DNA of 64,000 nt from an uncultured Moraxella sp. (GTDB lineage: Bacteria; Pseudomonadota; Gammaproteobacteria; Pseudomonadales; Moraxellaceae), in the NCBI GenBank assembly GCA_943908425.1, contig CALTTC010000001.1, forward strand, positions 1 to 64,000. Reading direction: 5' to 3'. The translations under genes were made by a program, and so were the position numbers. How positions within the stretch are numbered: position 1 is the first letter of the stretch; each line of letters starts with the position of its first letter. Shown in pieces: positions 51,089 to 62,361 of the stretch. The notes under the pieces are model-generated. The model did no database searches. It was given only the letters and a program-made list of their open reading frames with translations, and had not been told where the DNA came from.

Positions 51089-53233
51089 ATGACAAGCTTA
51101 TTTGCCGGTGAGAAATTACAGCTTACCATAGCTGACAAGGTAGCGACACTGACCTTTAATGCGGCAGGGTCGGTCAATAAATTTGATAAAGAAACCAATA
51201 GCGAGTTTACGCAGGTGGTGGATGCTTTAGAGCAACACGGTCGCGATATTGCAGGACTGCTGGTTACTTCAGCGAAGTCGGTATTTATTGCTGGGGCGGA
51301 TATTACGGAATTTACCGCTTATTTTGCAGAAGAAGAGGCAGCGATTGCGGCTTGGATCGGCGATATTAACCAAGTTTTTAGCCGTTTTGAGGATTTGCCT
51401 TTTCCTAAAGTTGCTGCTATTAATGGCGTTGCTTTGGGCGGTGGCTGTGAGATGACGCTCGTTTGTGATTATCGCGTGATGGCGACAACAGCGCAGATTG
51501 GCTTGCCAGAGGTCAATTTGGGGATTTTTCCGGGATTTGGTGGCAGTGTGCGCGCACCACGGATTGTTGGGCTGGATAATGCCTTGGAATTGATTGCTGG
51601 CGGTAAGCCCTTAAAAGCTCAAGAAGCCTTGGCGATGGGATTGGTGGATGCGGTGGTGGCACAAGAAGACTTGCTTGGGGCAGCGATGCAAACGTTGCAG
51701 TTGTGCATAGATGGCAAGTTAGATTGGCAAGCGCGCCAACAAGAAAAACACGCACCTTTATTGCTTAGCGTCCGAGAGCGGACGATGGCGTTAGAATCCG
51801 CCAAAGCAGTTATTTTTGCTAAGGCGAACCCCAAACATTATCCAGCGCTTGCTTTAGCGGTAGAGACGATAGCTAAGCACAGCACGTTGCCCCGCGATGA
51901 GGCGCTAAGTATTGAGACGGCAAATTTTGCTAAAGCCGCCAAAACCGCTCAGGCGACCGCCTTGGTGGGGGTATTTTTGGCAGATCAGCAAGTCAAAAAG
52001 GTTGCCAAAAATTACAGTAAAAATGCTAAAGACATTGCCCGCGCTGGCGTGATTGGTGCTGGTATTATGGGCGGTGGCATTGCTTATCAATCGGCAAAGT
52101 CAGGTGTGCCCGTTGTGATGAAGGATTTAAGCGAAGCACAGCTTGCCCTTGGCATGGGCGAGGCGATAAGTTTACTTGATAAACAAGTAGCACGCCAAAA
52201 ACTTACCCCTGCCAAGCTAGGTGAGATTTTAGCGCGCATTACGCCAACTACAGCGCCAGAGGCGTTTGTGGGTTGTGATATTGTGATTGAGGCGGTGACT
52301 GAGAATTTAGCCATCAAGCAACAAGTATTAACGCAAGCGGAGCAACAGTTGGCGGATAGCGCTATTTTGGCGTCTAACACCTCAACGATTGCGATTAGTG
52401 AGCTTGCCAAATCGCTGTCTCGTCCAGAGAATTTTGTGGGTATGCATTTTTTTAATCCTGTGCCTAAAATGCCACTCGTGGAGGTTATTCGTGGGGAGCA
52501 GACGAGCGAACAAACCATTGCCACTACCGTTGCCTACGCCCAAAAAATGGGCAAAGTGCCGATTGTGGTTAATGATTGCGCGGGTTTTTTTGTCAATCGG
52601 GTCTTGTTTCCTTATTTTGCCGCCTTTGAACAGCTGATTGCTGATGGGGCGGACTTTGTGCAGATTGACAAGGTGATGGAGGGCTTTGGGTTTCCGATGG
52701 GTCCGGCGTACTTGATGGATGTTGTCGGGATAGATACGGGGGTGCACGGTGCGCAGGTGATGGCGACGGCGTATCCAGAGCGCATGGCGGTGGCGCCTAA
52801 TAGGGCGATTGCTACTTTGTATGCTCACAAGCGTTTGGGACAAAAAAATGACGTTGGATTTTATCGTTACGAATTAGACAAAAAAGGCAAAACGCTTGAC
52901 CCAAGTGTTTATGATATCTTGTATCCCAACGCGCCCATTGCTTTTAGTGATGAAGAGATTATTGCGCGTTTGATGTTGGCAATGGGTAATGAGACGGTGC
53001 GCTGTTTGGCAGAAAACATCGTGGAGTACGCCGCTTTTGCTGATATGGCGCTGTTACTTGGGCTCGGTTTTCCGCCGTTTCGTGGTGGGGTGTGTCGCTA
53101 TATTGACCAGCTAGGCGTGGCAAACTATGTGGCGCTATGCGACAAATACAGTCACCTTGGCGCGGCGTATGTGGCACCAAACCTGATAAAAGCGATGGCA
53201 AGTAATGGCACGACGTTTTATGGCAATGCTTAA
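51089..53233 (+). CDS. fadB: Fatty acid oxidation complex alpha subunit FadB
   Basis: Multifunctional beta-oxidation enzyme. The 714 residues have an N-terminal enoyl-CoA hydratase/isomerase domain (AGADITEF; NGVALGGGCEMTLVCDYR; LPEVNLGIFPGFGG). The 3-hydroxyacyl-CoA dehydrogenase domain follows, with NAD motif GAGIMGGGIAY near residue 324 and catalytic-His region VGMHFFNPVPKMPLVE. Length equals the usual FadB (about 715-729). GGGAG precedes the ATG. fadA follows after 44 bases, forming the standard fadBA operon. FadR-type control is common for this operon, but no site was recognised. Confidence 0.96.
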   Translation: MTSLFAGEKLQLTIADKVATLTFNAAGSVNKFDKETNSEFTQVVDALEQHGRDIAGLLVTSAKSVFIAGADITEFTAYFAEEEAAIAAWIGDINQVFSRFEDLPFPKVAAINGVALGGGCEMTLVCDYRVMATTAQIGLPEVNLGIFPGFGGSVRAPRIVGLDNALELIAGGKPLKAQEALAMGLVDAVVAQEDLLGAAMQTLQLCIDGKLDWQARQQEKHAPLLLSVRERTMALESAKAVIFAKANPKHYPALALAVETIAKHSTLPRDEALSIETANFAKAAKTAQATALVGVFLADQQVKKVAKNYSKNAKDIARAGVIGAGIMGGGIAYQSAKSGVPVVMKDLSEAQLALGMGEAISLLDKQVARQKLTPAKLGEILARITPTTAPEAFVGCDIVIEAVTENLAIKQQVLTQAEQQLADSAILASNTSTIAISELAKSLSRPENFVGMHFFNPVPKMPLVEVIRGEQTSEQTIATTVAYAQKMGKVPIVVNDCAGFFVNRVLFPYFAAFEQLIADGADFVQIDKVMEGFGFPMGPAYLMDVVGIDTGVHGAQVMATAYPERMAVAPNRAIATLYAHKRLGQKNDVGFYRYELDKKGKTLDPSVYDILYPNAPIAFSDEEIIARLMLAMGNETVRCLAENIVEYAAFADMALLLGLGFPPFRGGVCRYIDQLGVANYVALCDKYSHLGAAYVAPNLIKAMASNGTTFYGNA

Positions 53234-53268
53234 CTCGCCGATTTTTAACCCATTTTGCGACAATTTAA

Positions 53269-54450
<1,182 letters not shown>

Positions 54451-55238
54451 GATTTGTCGCTACGGCGTGTTCTGTTTGCCACCAAACAATTAAATAGGCA
54501 CCGCTTTCGCCAATACGAGTACCAGTGGTTTTTTTGCCATTGGTATGATTTGGGCGTTTAAAGTGTGATGGCATCGTTGGTTTTTTAAGTTGCTTGTTGG
54601 GGGTGATTGCGTTAATCACATGACTGGCTATTTAAGCCATTGCTAAATTGCACTTGCTGAGCAAGACACAGTCTTGATTTTAGTTAAGTTGGTTCAGTGT
54701 TTTATAAATTTCTTGCTTGCCTTAACGTCTAAGGCTGTATTTTTGGTAGTAGCCTATACCCGCTAATTAGGTTACTGGGCTATTGCCCACTTTTTATGGG
54801 CGACTTTTGTGGGAATGCTTTACTGTTAAGGTTGCTTACGTGGCATTTAACATATAAGGATTAATGTTTTAACTTTTTCTAGCTGTGTAAGTGGTAAAAT
54901 TTGGTATCGTTTCTTTATCTAATAAGACTTACCTAAGACAAATTGGCATATAAAACCTTGCTGTTAAGATAAAATAACACTAAGGTTTATAATCGTTAAA
55001 CCATAAAGTGCTCTATGCTAATGCGTTATATCAACAAAACCATATCGCAAAAACACTAGCTATCCCACGACTTTATACAAGATACGCCCAAAACTAAGCA
55101 TCCTTGATAAAAAGGTTACAAGCCAACAATACCAATTAATCTTGCTTTAAAAATACTGCTTTGGCTTAATTAAAAAATCGTAAACAACACTATCATAATG
55201 GCTTATGGCTTGACAATTAGCTTACGCGATAACCAGTC
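54451..55238. other. fadA-rpmJ2 spacer, no confident gene
   Basis: About 790 bases. The nearest candidate is an 87-codon minus-strand frame (54356-54619) overlapping the fadA 3' end; its product is unrecognised and it has no ribosome site, so it is not called. A small GGGC/GCCC hairpin lies near 54780. No tRNA, promoter pair or tandem duplication of the kind seen between the TCA genes was found. Confidence 0.5.
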
Positions 55239-55379
55239 TTAGCGTTTTTTGCGACCGCCTTGCACTGCTTTTAGGCGCGGATTGCTTTTACAAATAACAA
55301 AGACGCGCCCACGACGTTTAACGATTTGACAGTCTTCACTGCGTTGTTTGGCGGATTTTAGCGAACTTAATACTTGCAT
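55239..55379 (-). CDS. ykgO: Zinc-independent ribosomal protein L36 paralogue (RpmJ2/YkgO type)
   Basis: A 46-residue protein, [20 protein letters not shown] followed by [15 protein letters not shown] and a Lys/Arg-rich end. It matches E. coli YkgO in length and pattern. It has only two cysteines (17, 30) rather than the C4/C3H zinc ribbon of normal L36, so it is the C-minus form that replaces zinc-bound L36 under zinc starvation. GGAG precedes the ATG. It sits alone behind a promoter overlapped by a probable Zur operator. Confidence 0.92.
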   Translation of the reverse strand: MQVLSSLKSAKQRSEDCQIVKRRGRVFVICKSNPRLKAVQGGRKKR

Positions 55380-55392
55380 GGGTTTCTCCTAT

Positions 55393-55436
55393 TTGATATA
55401 TTATAACATTATAGTTGTTATTTGCGTTGTTGTAAA
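55393..55436 (-). promoter_or_regulatory. ykgO promoter with probable Zur operator
   Basis: Minus strand: -35 TTTACA (55436-55431), 17-bp spacer, perfect -10 TATAAT (55413-55408). The 17-mer ATGTTATAATATATCAA (55409-55393) matches the gammaproteobacterial Zur consensus ATGTTATANTATAACAT at all but two positions. It overlaps the edge of the -10 and the start site, where a zinc-loaded repressor would block transcription. Zur control of C-minus L36 genes is known in other bacteria. Confidence 0.75.
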
Positions 55437-55444
55437 TAAATTTT

Positions 55445-55472
55445 ATTAAAAAAACGCACCCCTTAAGGTGCG
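55445..55472 (-). terminator. Terminator of the DUF475/TerC-type gene
   Basis: CGCACC (55455-55460) pairs with GGTGCG (55467-55472) across a CCTTAA loop, with an A-run on the left that becomes a U-tract on the minus strand. Confidence 0.85.
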
Positions 55473-55494
55473 CTTAGTATGGTTAGTCAATCGG

Positions 55495-56547
55495 TTAGTC
55501 GGTCGCATGCGCTTTTTTGTACTTGATACTCGCAATAATCGCCGCCACAATAAAGGCGATACCGATAAGCCCTGTGATAATTTCAGGAATAGGAAATTTC
55601 ATGGATAAAAGCATAATCACCGCTAGCGCACCGATAGCATAGTGGGCACCGTGCTCTAGATAAACAAACTCATCTAGCGTGCCTTTTTCTACCAAAAATA
55701 GGGTCATAGAACGCACAAACATTGCGCCAATGGCAAGCCCTAGCATAATGATGATAACGTCGTTAGTGATGGCAAATGCCCCAATCACCCCATCAAAGCT
55801 AAAAGAAGCGTCTAGCACTTCAAGGTATAAAAACCCAGCGATACCACCTTTGGCAACTGCCGACAGCTCAAGCCCTGACTCGTGTGGCTCATCGTCATCA
55901 TCGCCTGCGCCCTCTAAAATGCTGGACAAGACATTTACGCCCAAATACACCAAAATACCAGCAAACCCTGCCATTAGTACCACTGGCTCGTGCACCTCAT
56001 CAACCCACGACAGCGAAATCATAAGCACAAGCATCGCCACAAATACGCTCATGGCGTCTACCTTGCCAAGCTTGACAAGCCGACTCTCTAACCATTCAAA
56101 CCACTGGATATCTTTGTCCTCAAAGATGAAATTTAAAAATACCAGCAGTAGGAACATGCCCCCAAAAGCGGCAATTTCAGCGTGGTGTGCGGTAAGCTTG
56201 GCAGAATATTCTGTCGGATTATTAAGGGCAAGCTTAACCACTTCGGTCATGCCCATATCGGCGGTGACTGCCACAATGACAATGGGGAAAACAAGTCGCA
56301 TACCAAACACGGCAATTAAAATGCCGATGGTCAAAAAGATGGTCTTCCAAAACTTGTCCCAGTGCTTGAGTACCGAGGCATTGACCACGGCGTTATCAAA
56401 CGACAGCGACACCTCCATCAGTGCCAAAACAACACAGATAAATAAGGCGGAGAACATCGCGCCCACACCGCCATGCGTATAGCCCCAATAGCTGGCAATC
56501 AGCAAGGCGACAATCGTGAACACGATGTCAAATTTAAAATGTTTCAT
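55495..56547 (-). CDS. DUF475/TerC-superfamily integral membrane protein
   Basis: 350 residues with about nine hydrophobic helices. The paired acidic motifs VSLSFDNAVVNA (about 47-58) and DASFSFDGVIGAFA in the second half are the hallmark of the TerC-like superfamily, and the overall pattern fits the DUF475 branch. A polar acidic loop (GDDDDEPHE) separates the halves. Related proteins are linked to metal ion export or tellurium resistance; the substrate here is unknown. It lies downstream of fdxA and may have its own promoter after that gene's terminator. Confidence 0.8.
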   Translation of the reverse strand: MKHFKFDIVFTIVALLIASYWGYTHGGVGAMFSALFICVVLALMEVSLSFDNAVVNASVLKHWDKFWKTIFLTIGILIAVFGMRLVFPIVIVAVTADMGMTEVVKLALNNPTEYSAKLTAHHAEIAAFGGMFLLLVFLNFIFEDKDIQWFEWLESRLVKLGKVDAMSVFVAMLVLMISLSWVDEVHEPVVLMAGFAGILVYLGVNVLSSILEGAGDDDDEPHESGLELSAVAKGGIAGFLYLEVLDASFSFDGVIGAFAITNDVIIIMLGLAIGAMFVRSMTLFLVEKGTLDEFVYLEHGAHYAIGALAVIMLLSMKFPIPEIITGLIGIAFIVAAIIASIKYKKAHATD

Positions 56548-56594
56548 AAGCGATCATTAAAAAAATAAACGGATTATACTAAAGCAAAACACCC

Positions 56595-56624
56595 AAAAAA
56601 GCCAGTGCTATTTTTGTAACTGGC
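56595..56624 (-). terminator. Probable terminator of the coaD-fdxA transcript
   Basis: GCCAGT (56601-56606) pairs with ACTGGC (56619-56624) across a 12-base loop. The left-hand A-run becomes a U-tract on the minus strand. It is 20 bases past the ferredoxin stop. Confidence 0.7.
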
Positions 56625-56643
56625 GCAAGCTATCTAAATAAGG

Positions 56644-56925
<282 letters not shown>

Positions 56926-56947
56926 TCACGCTTGTTGCTTGGACAGC

Positions 56948-57442
<495 letters not shown>

Positions 57443-58666
57443 TTAAGAACTCATGTTGGTGGGCTTAGCGTTTTTGTAAGCTTGATAGGCGATTTTCCAC
57501 GGCGATTTGCCATAAAAAGAGCCGTTTAGTTGGGTTTGTTCAATCAAGTATTCCCGGAATTTAAGATAAAAAGCGTGGTCGGGCGCGGTAGGCTGTTGCC
57601 AAAAAGTGTCCAAGGGTTGTTGGTCGGCAAGGCGCGGTAAGTCATAAAGCGCCCGTCCGGTCAGCTTGGTGGGTTTTTTATGGTAGATGGCTTGCAGGGC
57701 GGTCGTGCTGTTGATGGTAACAAAGCCTAAGCTATGGCGAATCAGCGTTGGCAAGTGCATATCACAGCCATAAAATACGCGCGTGGCAACCCCCTGCTTT
57801 TTGCTAAGCGTTTTAATGTAGCGAGCATAATTGCGATGACCGCGGTCTAGTGGGTGGTGTTTAAATACAAGCTTGGTGTGGGGCGGCGCATTTTTGGCAA
57901 AGCTTAACAGCACTTCGGTAATAAAGTCACGCACATCGCCATAGTCGCTATGATGGCTAATTTGTGAGTCGTTGTGTACTTGTAGTGCCACCACAAAATA
58001 GGCATCGTTGTCACGCGTTAGGCGGCGTTCAAGGTGTTTATCAGGCAAATAATGCAAGACTTTACGTACAGGAGCGATAAGCCACGCCGCCATCTCTTCG
58101 GCGGTCGTCAGTCCGCGGTAATGGCGATAATGTGGGTAGGCGCGTTTATTGACAAACACTGCGGCATAATAAATGATACTTGCCAAACACAAACGCCAAA
58201 AGCGGTTATTAGTATACAATGGCTTGTCATTGGCAAATTTTAGGTGGTCAATTTGTGGGATATCAAGCTGGGAGTAGCCATTGATGCCGTGTTCTTGCAA
58301 GGTGATGTAGTCGGGGCGTAAATACCCCTCTTCAAACACAAAAAACGACACGCCAAGCGTATTGCACACGTCCTTGGCAATACTATGGTGTGGACGGCAA
58401 TCGTTAAAGCAGACTACCGCTTGAATGTGATACTTATGGATAAATTGTGTTAAAAAGGTGCTAAATTGCGTTGGATGTTCACGGAAAGCAAACGCTTTAT
58501 CTTTATAACGAAAAAACAGCTCATCGCCATAATTGAAATTAATTTTAAATACGTGTTTGTTTTCGTGGGTCAAAAACTGGGCGAAGCGATAAAAAAACGT
58601 TCCCATTTTGCCTTGCAAAAGCAAAATCCGCTGGTGCGACATTAGGCGGTGAAAGGAGACGTTCAT
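57443..58666 (-). CDS. kpsS: Capsule lipid-linker Kdo transferase KpsS (LipB)
   Basis: Adds the first beta-Kdo to lyso-phosphatidylglycerol in the poly-Kdo linker of group 2/3 capsules. The 407 residues show ILLLQGKMGTFFYRFAQFL near the N-terminus, FEEGYLRPDYITL (about 128-140), KLVFKHHPLDRGHRNY and LGFVTINSTTALQAIYH, the KpsS/LipB pattern. The ATG at 58666 is used; Met9 is an alternative. It lies 61 bases after kpsC, about 11 kb from the rest of the capsule locus. Confidence 0.92.
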   Translation of the reverse strand: MNVSFHRLMSHQRILLLQGKMGTFFYRFAQFLTHENKHVFKINFNYGDELFFRYKDKAFAFREHPTQFSTFLTQFIHKYHIQAVVCFNDCRPHHSIAKDVCNTLGVSFFVFEEGYLRPDYITLQEHGINGYSQLDIPQIDHLKFANDKPLYTNNRFWRLCLASIIYYAAVFVNKRAYPHYRHYRGLTTAEEMAAWLIAPVRKVLHYLPDKHLERRLTRDNDAYFVVALQVHNDSQISHHSDYGDVRDFITEVLLSFAKNAPPHTKLVFKHHPLDRGHRNYARYIKTLSKKQGVATRVFYGCDMHLPTLIRHSLGFVTINSTTALQAIYHKKPTKLTGRALYDLPRLADQQPLDTFWQQPTAPDHAFYLKFREYLIEQTQLNGSFYGKSPWKIAYQAYKNAKPTNMSS

Positions 58667-58727
58667 AGAATAGTTAGCAATAAAAACTCTCTATTATAGC
58701 ACAATTCGTTGGTGGACGGCGATAAGA

Positions 58728-60872
58728 TTATTTTTGCTTTGGTTGCAAGCGTTGGCGTAATTGCATCAAGTGACGTTGCCAGCGGTTTTGGTATTGTGGG
58801 GGTTGTTTTGCTATATTCTGCAAATAGGCAATGACTTGCCAAACGCTAGCCAAACCTACGCCATTTGGCAAAACATATAAAGGATAAGCAATTAAGGTGG
58901 CATAAACAAGTGCTTGCAAGCTTAGTGGTGTTTCGCGTTTACGCCGTTGTATCGCCTGTTGATAGTCGCGACCGTCGTTGGGGATATCGTGCGTTAGCCC
59001 AAAGCCGGCATAAAATGGCAAGCCGTGGCAGGTGACGTGCTTATGGCGTAGCAATGCCTCAAAGCCTGATAGCGAGCTGATGGTATGCACATATTGGCAG
59101 GCATTTAGGCAATCAGGGAGTGCGATGTCGTGTGCTACACAGTCGGCAAGTGCTAAAGTTTTGCTGTCTATTGTGCCACGGCGTAGCCCCGCTTCTACGT
59201 CTGGGTGAGGCTTGTAGATAATAAAAGCGCTTGAATGCTGTTCTCGGGTTTTTTTAAGTAGGTCGGCGTTGGTGCAAATGGTGGCAAGGCTATTGCGGAC
59301 GGAGGCGTCATCTTCTACTTGTCCAACGACAAGATGAATCGGGCGATCGCTTGGTACTGGCAAGGTGTGGGCATTGCCAACATTGTATTTGCTAATGCGC
59401 TGCGTAAGAATGGCGTGGCGCAAGCGTTCAGCTTCACTCGCCATTGCCTCATCTAGCACAATGCTGGTGAGTAGTCGCTCTAAATCCGAGGGCAGGCGCG
59501 GATTGTAATAAATGCCTTGACTGTCTAGCACCACCGACAAGGGCGGAAGTAGCGCCGCCCCTAAGCCTTGCGAGCGAATAAAGCCATCCTCCATACACAA
59601 TACGGTGCTATTACGGTAGGCATCACTTGCTCGTATGCGCTGTGCTTGCGTTGTCCCCCACGCTACAACAAAGTCGTAATGGCGTTTTTTGTAGGAGTCT
59701 ATCGGCGGTGTTGTGGGGGCACTGCCTATGAATGCTTGAGCTTTGGCAAGAAGTGATTTGGGCTGAATGGTAAGATGGTTGTAGGGGGTGTTTATAAACT
59801 GGCGTACAAAGGGGATTTTCCAGCGTGATAATTCATAGGACAATATTGCTCCTTGATAACGTTTGGCGTGGGCTTGGTTGCGTATTAGCCATTCTAGCGC
59901 TGTTTGTAGGCTGGCACGTCCTTGTTTGATACCCATGCTGGCGGGGTCACCGTAGTAGCTATATTCAAAGTAAGCGGCATAAAAGAGCATAGGTACGCTA
60001 ATGCGATGATTGCCAAGAAGTTTGGTGCGTCTTGCTATCACTCGCTCATATAGCTCCTTCGGGGCTTGGCTGTCATCGGTTAGTCCAAAGCCACTATACC
60101 ACGCCACCCCAAAGCAGTGCACACGCTTGCCAAGCAATAGCGCCTCAAAGCCCATATGCGAACTTACCGTATATATCGCACAGGCTTGCTTTAATAGGGC
60201 GATGGGATTGCTTTTACTATTCAAAAAACGCACGCCATGTTCTTTGGCAAGCGACTCATTAAAAAACCCCTTGCCAGCTGGATGGGCTTTGAGCCAAATA
60301 GTAGCATCAGGGTAGGTTTTTTTGGCGTGACTAATCATTGCCAAAAATTGTGCTTGGGCACGGTCTGTATTCACCCCCGCCCCAGCGATAGAGGCATCAT
60401 TTGCTACTTGGTCAATAATTAGCACGTTTTTGTTGCCCAATAAGCACGGCGTGGCGTTAATGGGATTGTATTTAGAGAGCTCATATTGGCAGATGATGGC
60501 AATCAGATGATTAGCGGCGGCTTGCTTGTCGTCGTGCCAATCGTGGCTATGTTGGCTAATTAGATTTTCTAGGCGGTTTGGGTGCGTTGTCTCAAAATAA
60601 ATGCCAATATCATCAACAATCACTGACAACGCGTAATTGCTATTCCCCGTGAGACTGTGTAAAAAACCGTCCTCTAAACTCACGAGCGGTAAGTTGTGCT
60701 TATCGGCAAAGGCTTTGGCGCGATAAAAGCTTGGTTTGCGTCCCCAGCCTGCCACACAATCAGCGCGCGGTTGTAGGCTTGTGAGTTTGGCGCCAAGGAT
60801 TTGCGGTAGCAAGGGGTTATGTCGGCGAACGCCCGAGGTTGTGGCAACACATTGTCCAGATAGTAATGACAT
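58728..60872 (-). CDS. kpsC: Capsule lipid-linker Kdo transferase KpsC (LipA)
   Basis: Extends the poly-Kdo linker with alternating beta-2,4 and beta-2,7 linkages. The 714 residues contain two tandem homologous modules. AGWGRKPS...SLEDGFLHS (about 41-72) is echoed by VAWGTTQA...CMEDGFIRS (about residue 400 onward). SSHMGFEALLLGKRVHCFG is echoed by SSLSGFEALLRHKHVTCHG. This internal duplication is the family hallmark. E. coli KpsC is 675 residues. First gene of the kpsC-kpsS-coaD-fdxA set. Confidence 0.94.
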   Translation of the reverse strand: MSLLSGQCVATTSGVRRHNPLLPQILGAKLTSLQPRADCVAGWGRKPSFYRAKAFADKHNLPLVSLEDGFLHSLTGNSNYALSVIVDDIGIYFETTHPNRLENLISQHSHDWHDDKQAAANHLIAIICQYELSKYNPINATPCLLGNKNVLIIDQVANDASIAGAGVNTDRAQAQFLAMISHAKKTYPDATIWLKAHPAGKGFFNESLAKEHGVRFLNSKSNPIALLKQACAIYTVSSHMGFEALLLGKRVHCFGVAWYSGFGLTDDSQAPKELYERVIARRTKLLGNHRISVPMLFYAAYFEYSYYGDPASMGIKQGRASLQTALEWLIRNQAHAKRYQGAILSYELSRWKIPFVRQFINTPYNHLTIQPKSLLAKAQAFIGSAPTTPPIDSYKKRHYDFVVAWGTTQAQRIRASDAYRNSTVLCMEDGFIRSQGLGAALLPPLSVVLDSQGIYYNPRLPSDLERLLTSIVLDEAMASEAERLRHAILTQRISKYNVGNAHTLPVPSDRPIHLVVGQVEDDASVRNSLATICTNADLLKKTREQHSSAFIIYKPHPDVEAGLRRGTIDSKTLALADCVAHDIALPDCLNACQYVHTISSLSGFEALLRHKHVTCHGLPFYAGFGLTHDIPNDGRDYQQAIQRRKRETPLSLQALVYATLIAYPLYVLPNGVGLASVWQVIAYLQNIAKQPPQYQNRWQRHLMQLRQRLQPKQK

Positions 60873-61221
60873 GAAATGATAGCAAATTTAAAAGTGGCTC
60901 ATTATAGCATAAGTAGGGCTACAGCTTGGCACACACGGTCGTGCTCGCAAGAAGCCAAAATGGCAGGCAGGATAGACGATACAACACCCATTAGCCATCA
61001 ATTAGCTTTATCTTGCAGTAATCGTGTAGTCAGCAATACCAAATTAGCCAACCTTGCGATTAATTAATATTTATTAAAAAAAGTGTATAAAAACTTAACT
61101 GGTGTGATATTTATTGGTTGTCGCTTGCCCATATTGATTAAGCGACGGTATTAGGCGATGGTTATATGACTTAAAAAAAATTAGCCAATCTTGCGACTGG
61201 CTAATGCTGATTAACGACCAA
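60873..61221. other. kpsC-bdhA spacer with a repeated terminator-like element
   Basis: 349 bases. The bdhA terminator lies at 61173-61205. An imperfect copy of its ATTAGCCAATCTTGCGA arm lies at about 61044-61060, lacking the pairing partner. A 63-codon plus-strand frame at 60876 has no ribosome site and is not called. The kpsC promoter must lie at its left end or further upstream, but no clear -35/-10 pair was found. Confidence 0.55.
61173..61205 (-). terminator. Terminator of bdhA
   Basis: ATTAGCCA (61180-61187) pairs perfectly with TGGCTAAT (61198-61205). The A-run on the left becomes a U-tract on the minus strand. Confidence 0.85.
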
Positions 61222-62256
61222 CTAATTAGGGGAGACTAAGATTTTAACGTGCTCTTTGTCATTGGCAAGGGTCTCAAAGCCTTCGGCAACAATATCATCA
61301 AGCTTAATGCGTTTGGTCACAAGCTTATCTTTAGCAAAGTAGCCTTGTTCCATCAATTTTAGCACCGCAGGAAAGACATAGCGGTAGCCAATGATGCCTT
61401 TGACGGTTTTTTCTTTAATCACAATCTCATTGGGGTGAATGCTCGCCTCATCCTCCCAAATGCTAACAATCATACACTCACCATCGTTTTGTACGCTTTC
61501 AATGGCTTGTTTCAGCACCGGTGCGACCCCGGTTACCTCAAAAGCCACGTCCACGCCACCGTCTGTCAGTTCTTTCAGCTTGGCGACCGTATCAGTGTCT
61601 TTGGGGTTAATGACGATAGCGCCCAATTCTTTGGCTTTATCTTGGCGGGCTTTGGCAAGTTCAATGGCGTAGATTTCGCTTGCGCCCGCTGCTTTTAGTG
61701 CCTCAATGATAAGCAAACCAATCGGTCCACAGCCGAATACCGCAGCTTTGTCGCCAGCTTTTAATTTACTTTGGCGTACCGCGTACAAGGCAACGGCGGC
61801 AGGCTCAACCAAGGCGGCTTGCTCGTAGTCAATCGCTGACGGTAGTTTATGCACAAGCTCGGCATCTACCACGCAAAACTCAGCAAAACCGCCATTGCCC
61901 GACAAGCCAACGAAGCCTAAATTGTCATCTAAATTGTATTTACCGACAAGTCCATTTTTGGCTAAAATGGGCTCCACCGTCACTCGGTCACCCACTTGCA
62001 CATCTGTCACATCAGCGCCAATCTCAACAATCTCGCCAGAAAATTCGTGCCCCATCGTCAAAGGCGCTTTGACTTTAGAATAGGGGTGGGGCGTGTCAGT
62101 TGGAATAAATATTGGACCTGCCAAATACTCGTGCAAGTCGCTACCACAAATGCCGGTGTATTTTACCGCAATCTTGACTTGATGCTTGCCAACGGCTGGC
62201 ACGTCAATGTCTTCAACGCGAATGTCTTTTTGCCCATACCATCTTGCTGCTTTCAT
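61222..62256 (-). CDS. bdhA: (R,R)-butanediol dehydrogenase (zinc-dependent MDR family)
   Basis: Interconverts acetoin and 2,3-butanediol with NAD(H). The 344 residues belong to the medium-chain dehydrogenase family, with catalytic-zinc residues in GICGSDLHEY and MGHEFSGE, and the NAD motif VFGCGPIGLLI. The four-cysteine structural-zinc lobe of many relatives is replaced by GLVGKYNLDDNLGFVGL, as in Bacillus BdhA. The ATG at 62256 follows GGAG by five bases; the GTG at 62262 is within that site. Its own terminator follows. Acetolactate genes are not nearby. Confidence 0.88.
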   Translation of the reverse strand: MKAARWYGQKDIRVEDIDVPAVGKHQVKIAVKYTGICGSDLHEYLAGPIFIPTDTPHPYSKVKAPLTMGHEFSGEIVEIGADVTDVQVGDRVTVEPILAKNGLVGKYNLDDNLGFVGLSGNGGFAEFCVVDAELVHKLPSAIDYEQAALVEPAAVALYAVRQSKLKAGDKAAVFGCGPIGLLIIEALKAAGASEIYAIELAKARQDKAKELGAIVINPKDTDTVAKLKELTDGGVDVAFEVTGVAPVLKQAIESVQNDGECMIVSIWEDEASIHPNEIVIKEKTVKGIIGYRYVFPAVLKLMEQGYFAKDKLVTKRIKLDDIVAEGFETLANDKEHVKILVSPN

Positions 62257-62361
62257 AATCACTCCTTACTTAAAACACATAGCCATTATAGTCAATCCAA
62301 ACGATGGCTATGTTATAAAATGGTGAGCGATTGTAAAAGTTGTTGGGTGCTTTATTGCTTT

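Noticed and set aside
60876..61067. 63-codon plus-strand frame upstream of kpsC
   Set aside because: No ribosome site; it would occupy the likely kpsC promoter region.
61222..62256. Reading bdhA as degraded because it lacks the four-cysteine structural zinc site
   Set aside because: Bacillus-type butanediol dehydrogenases also lack that lobe, and the catalytic-zinc residues are intact.
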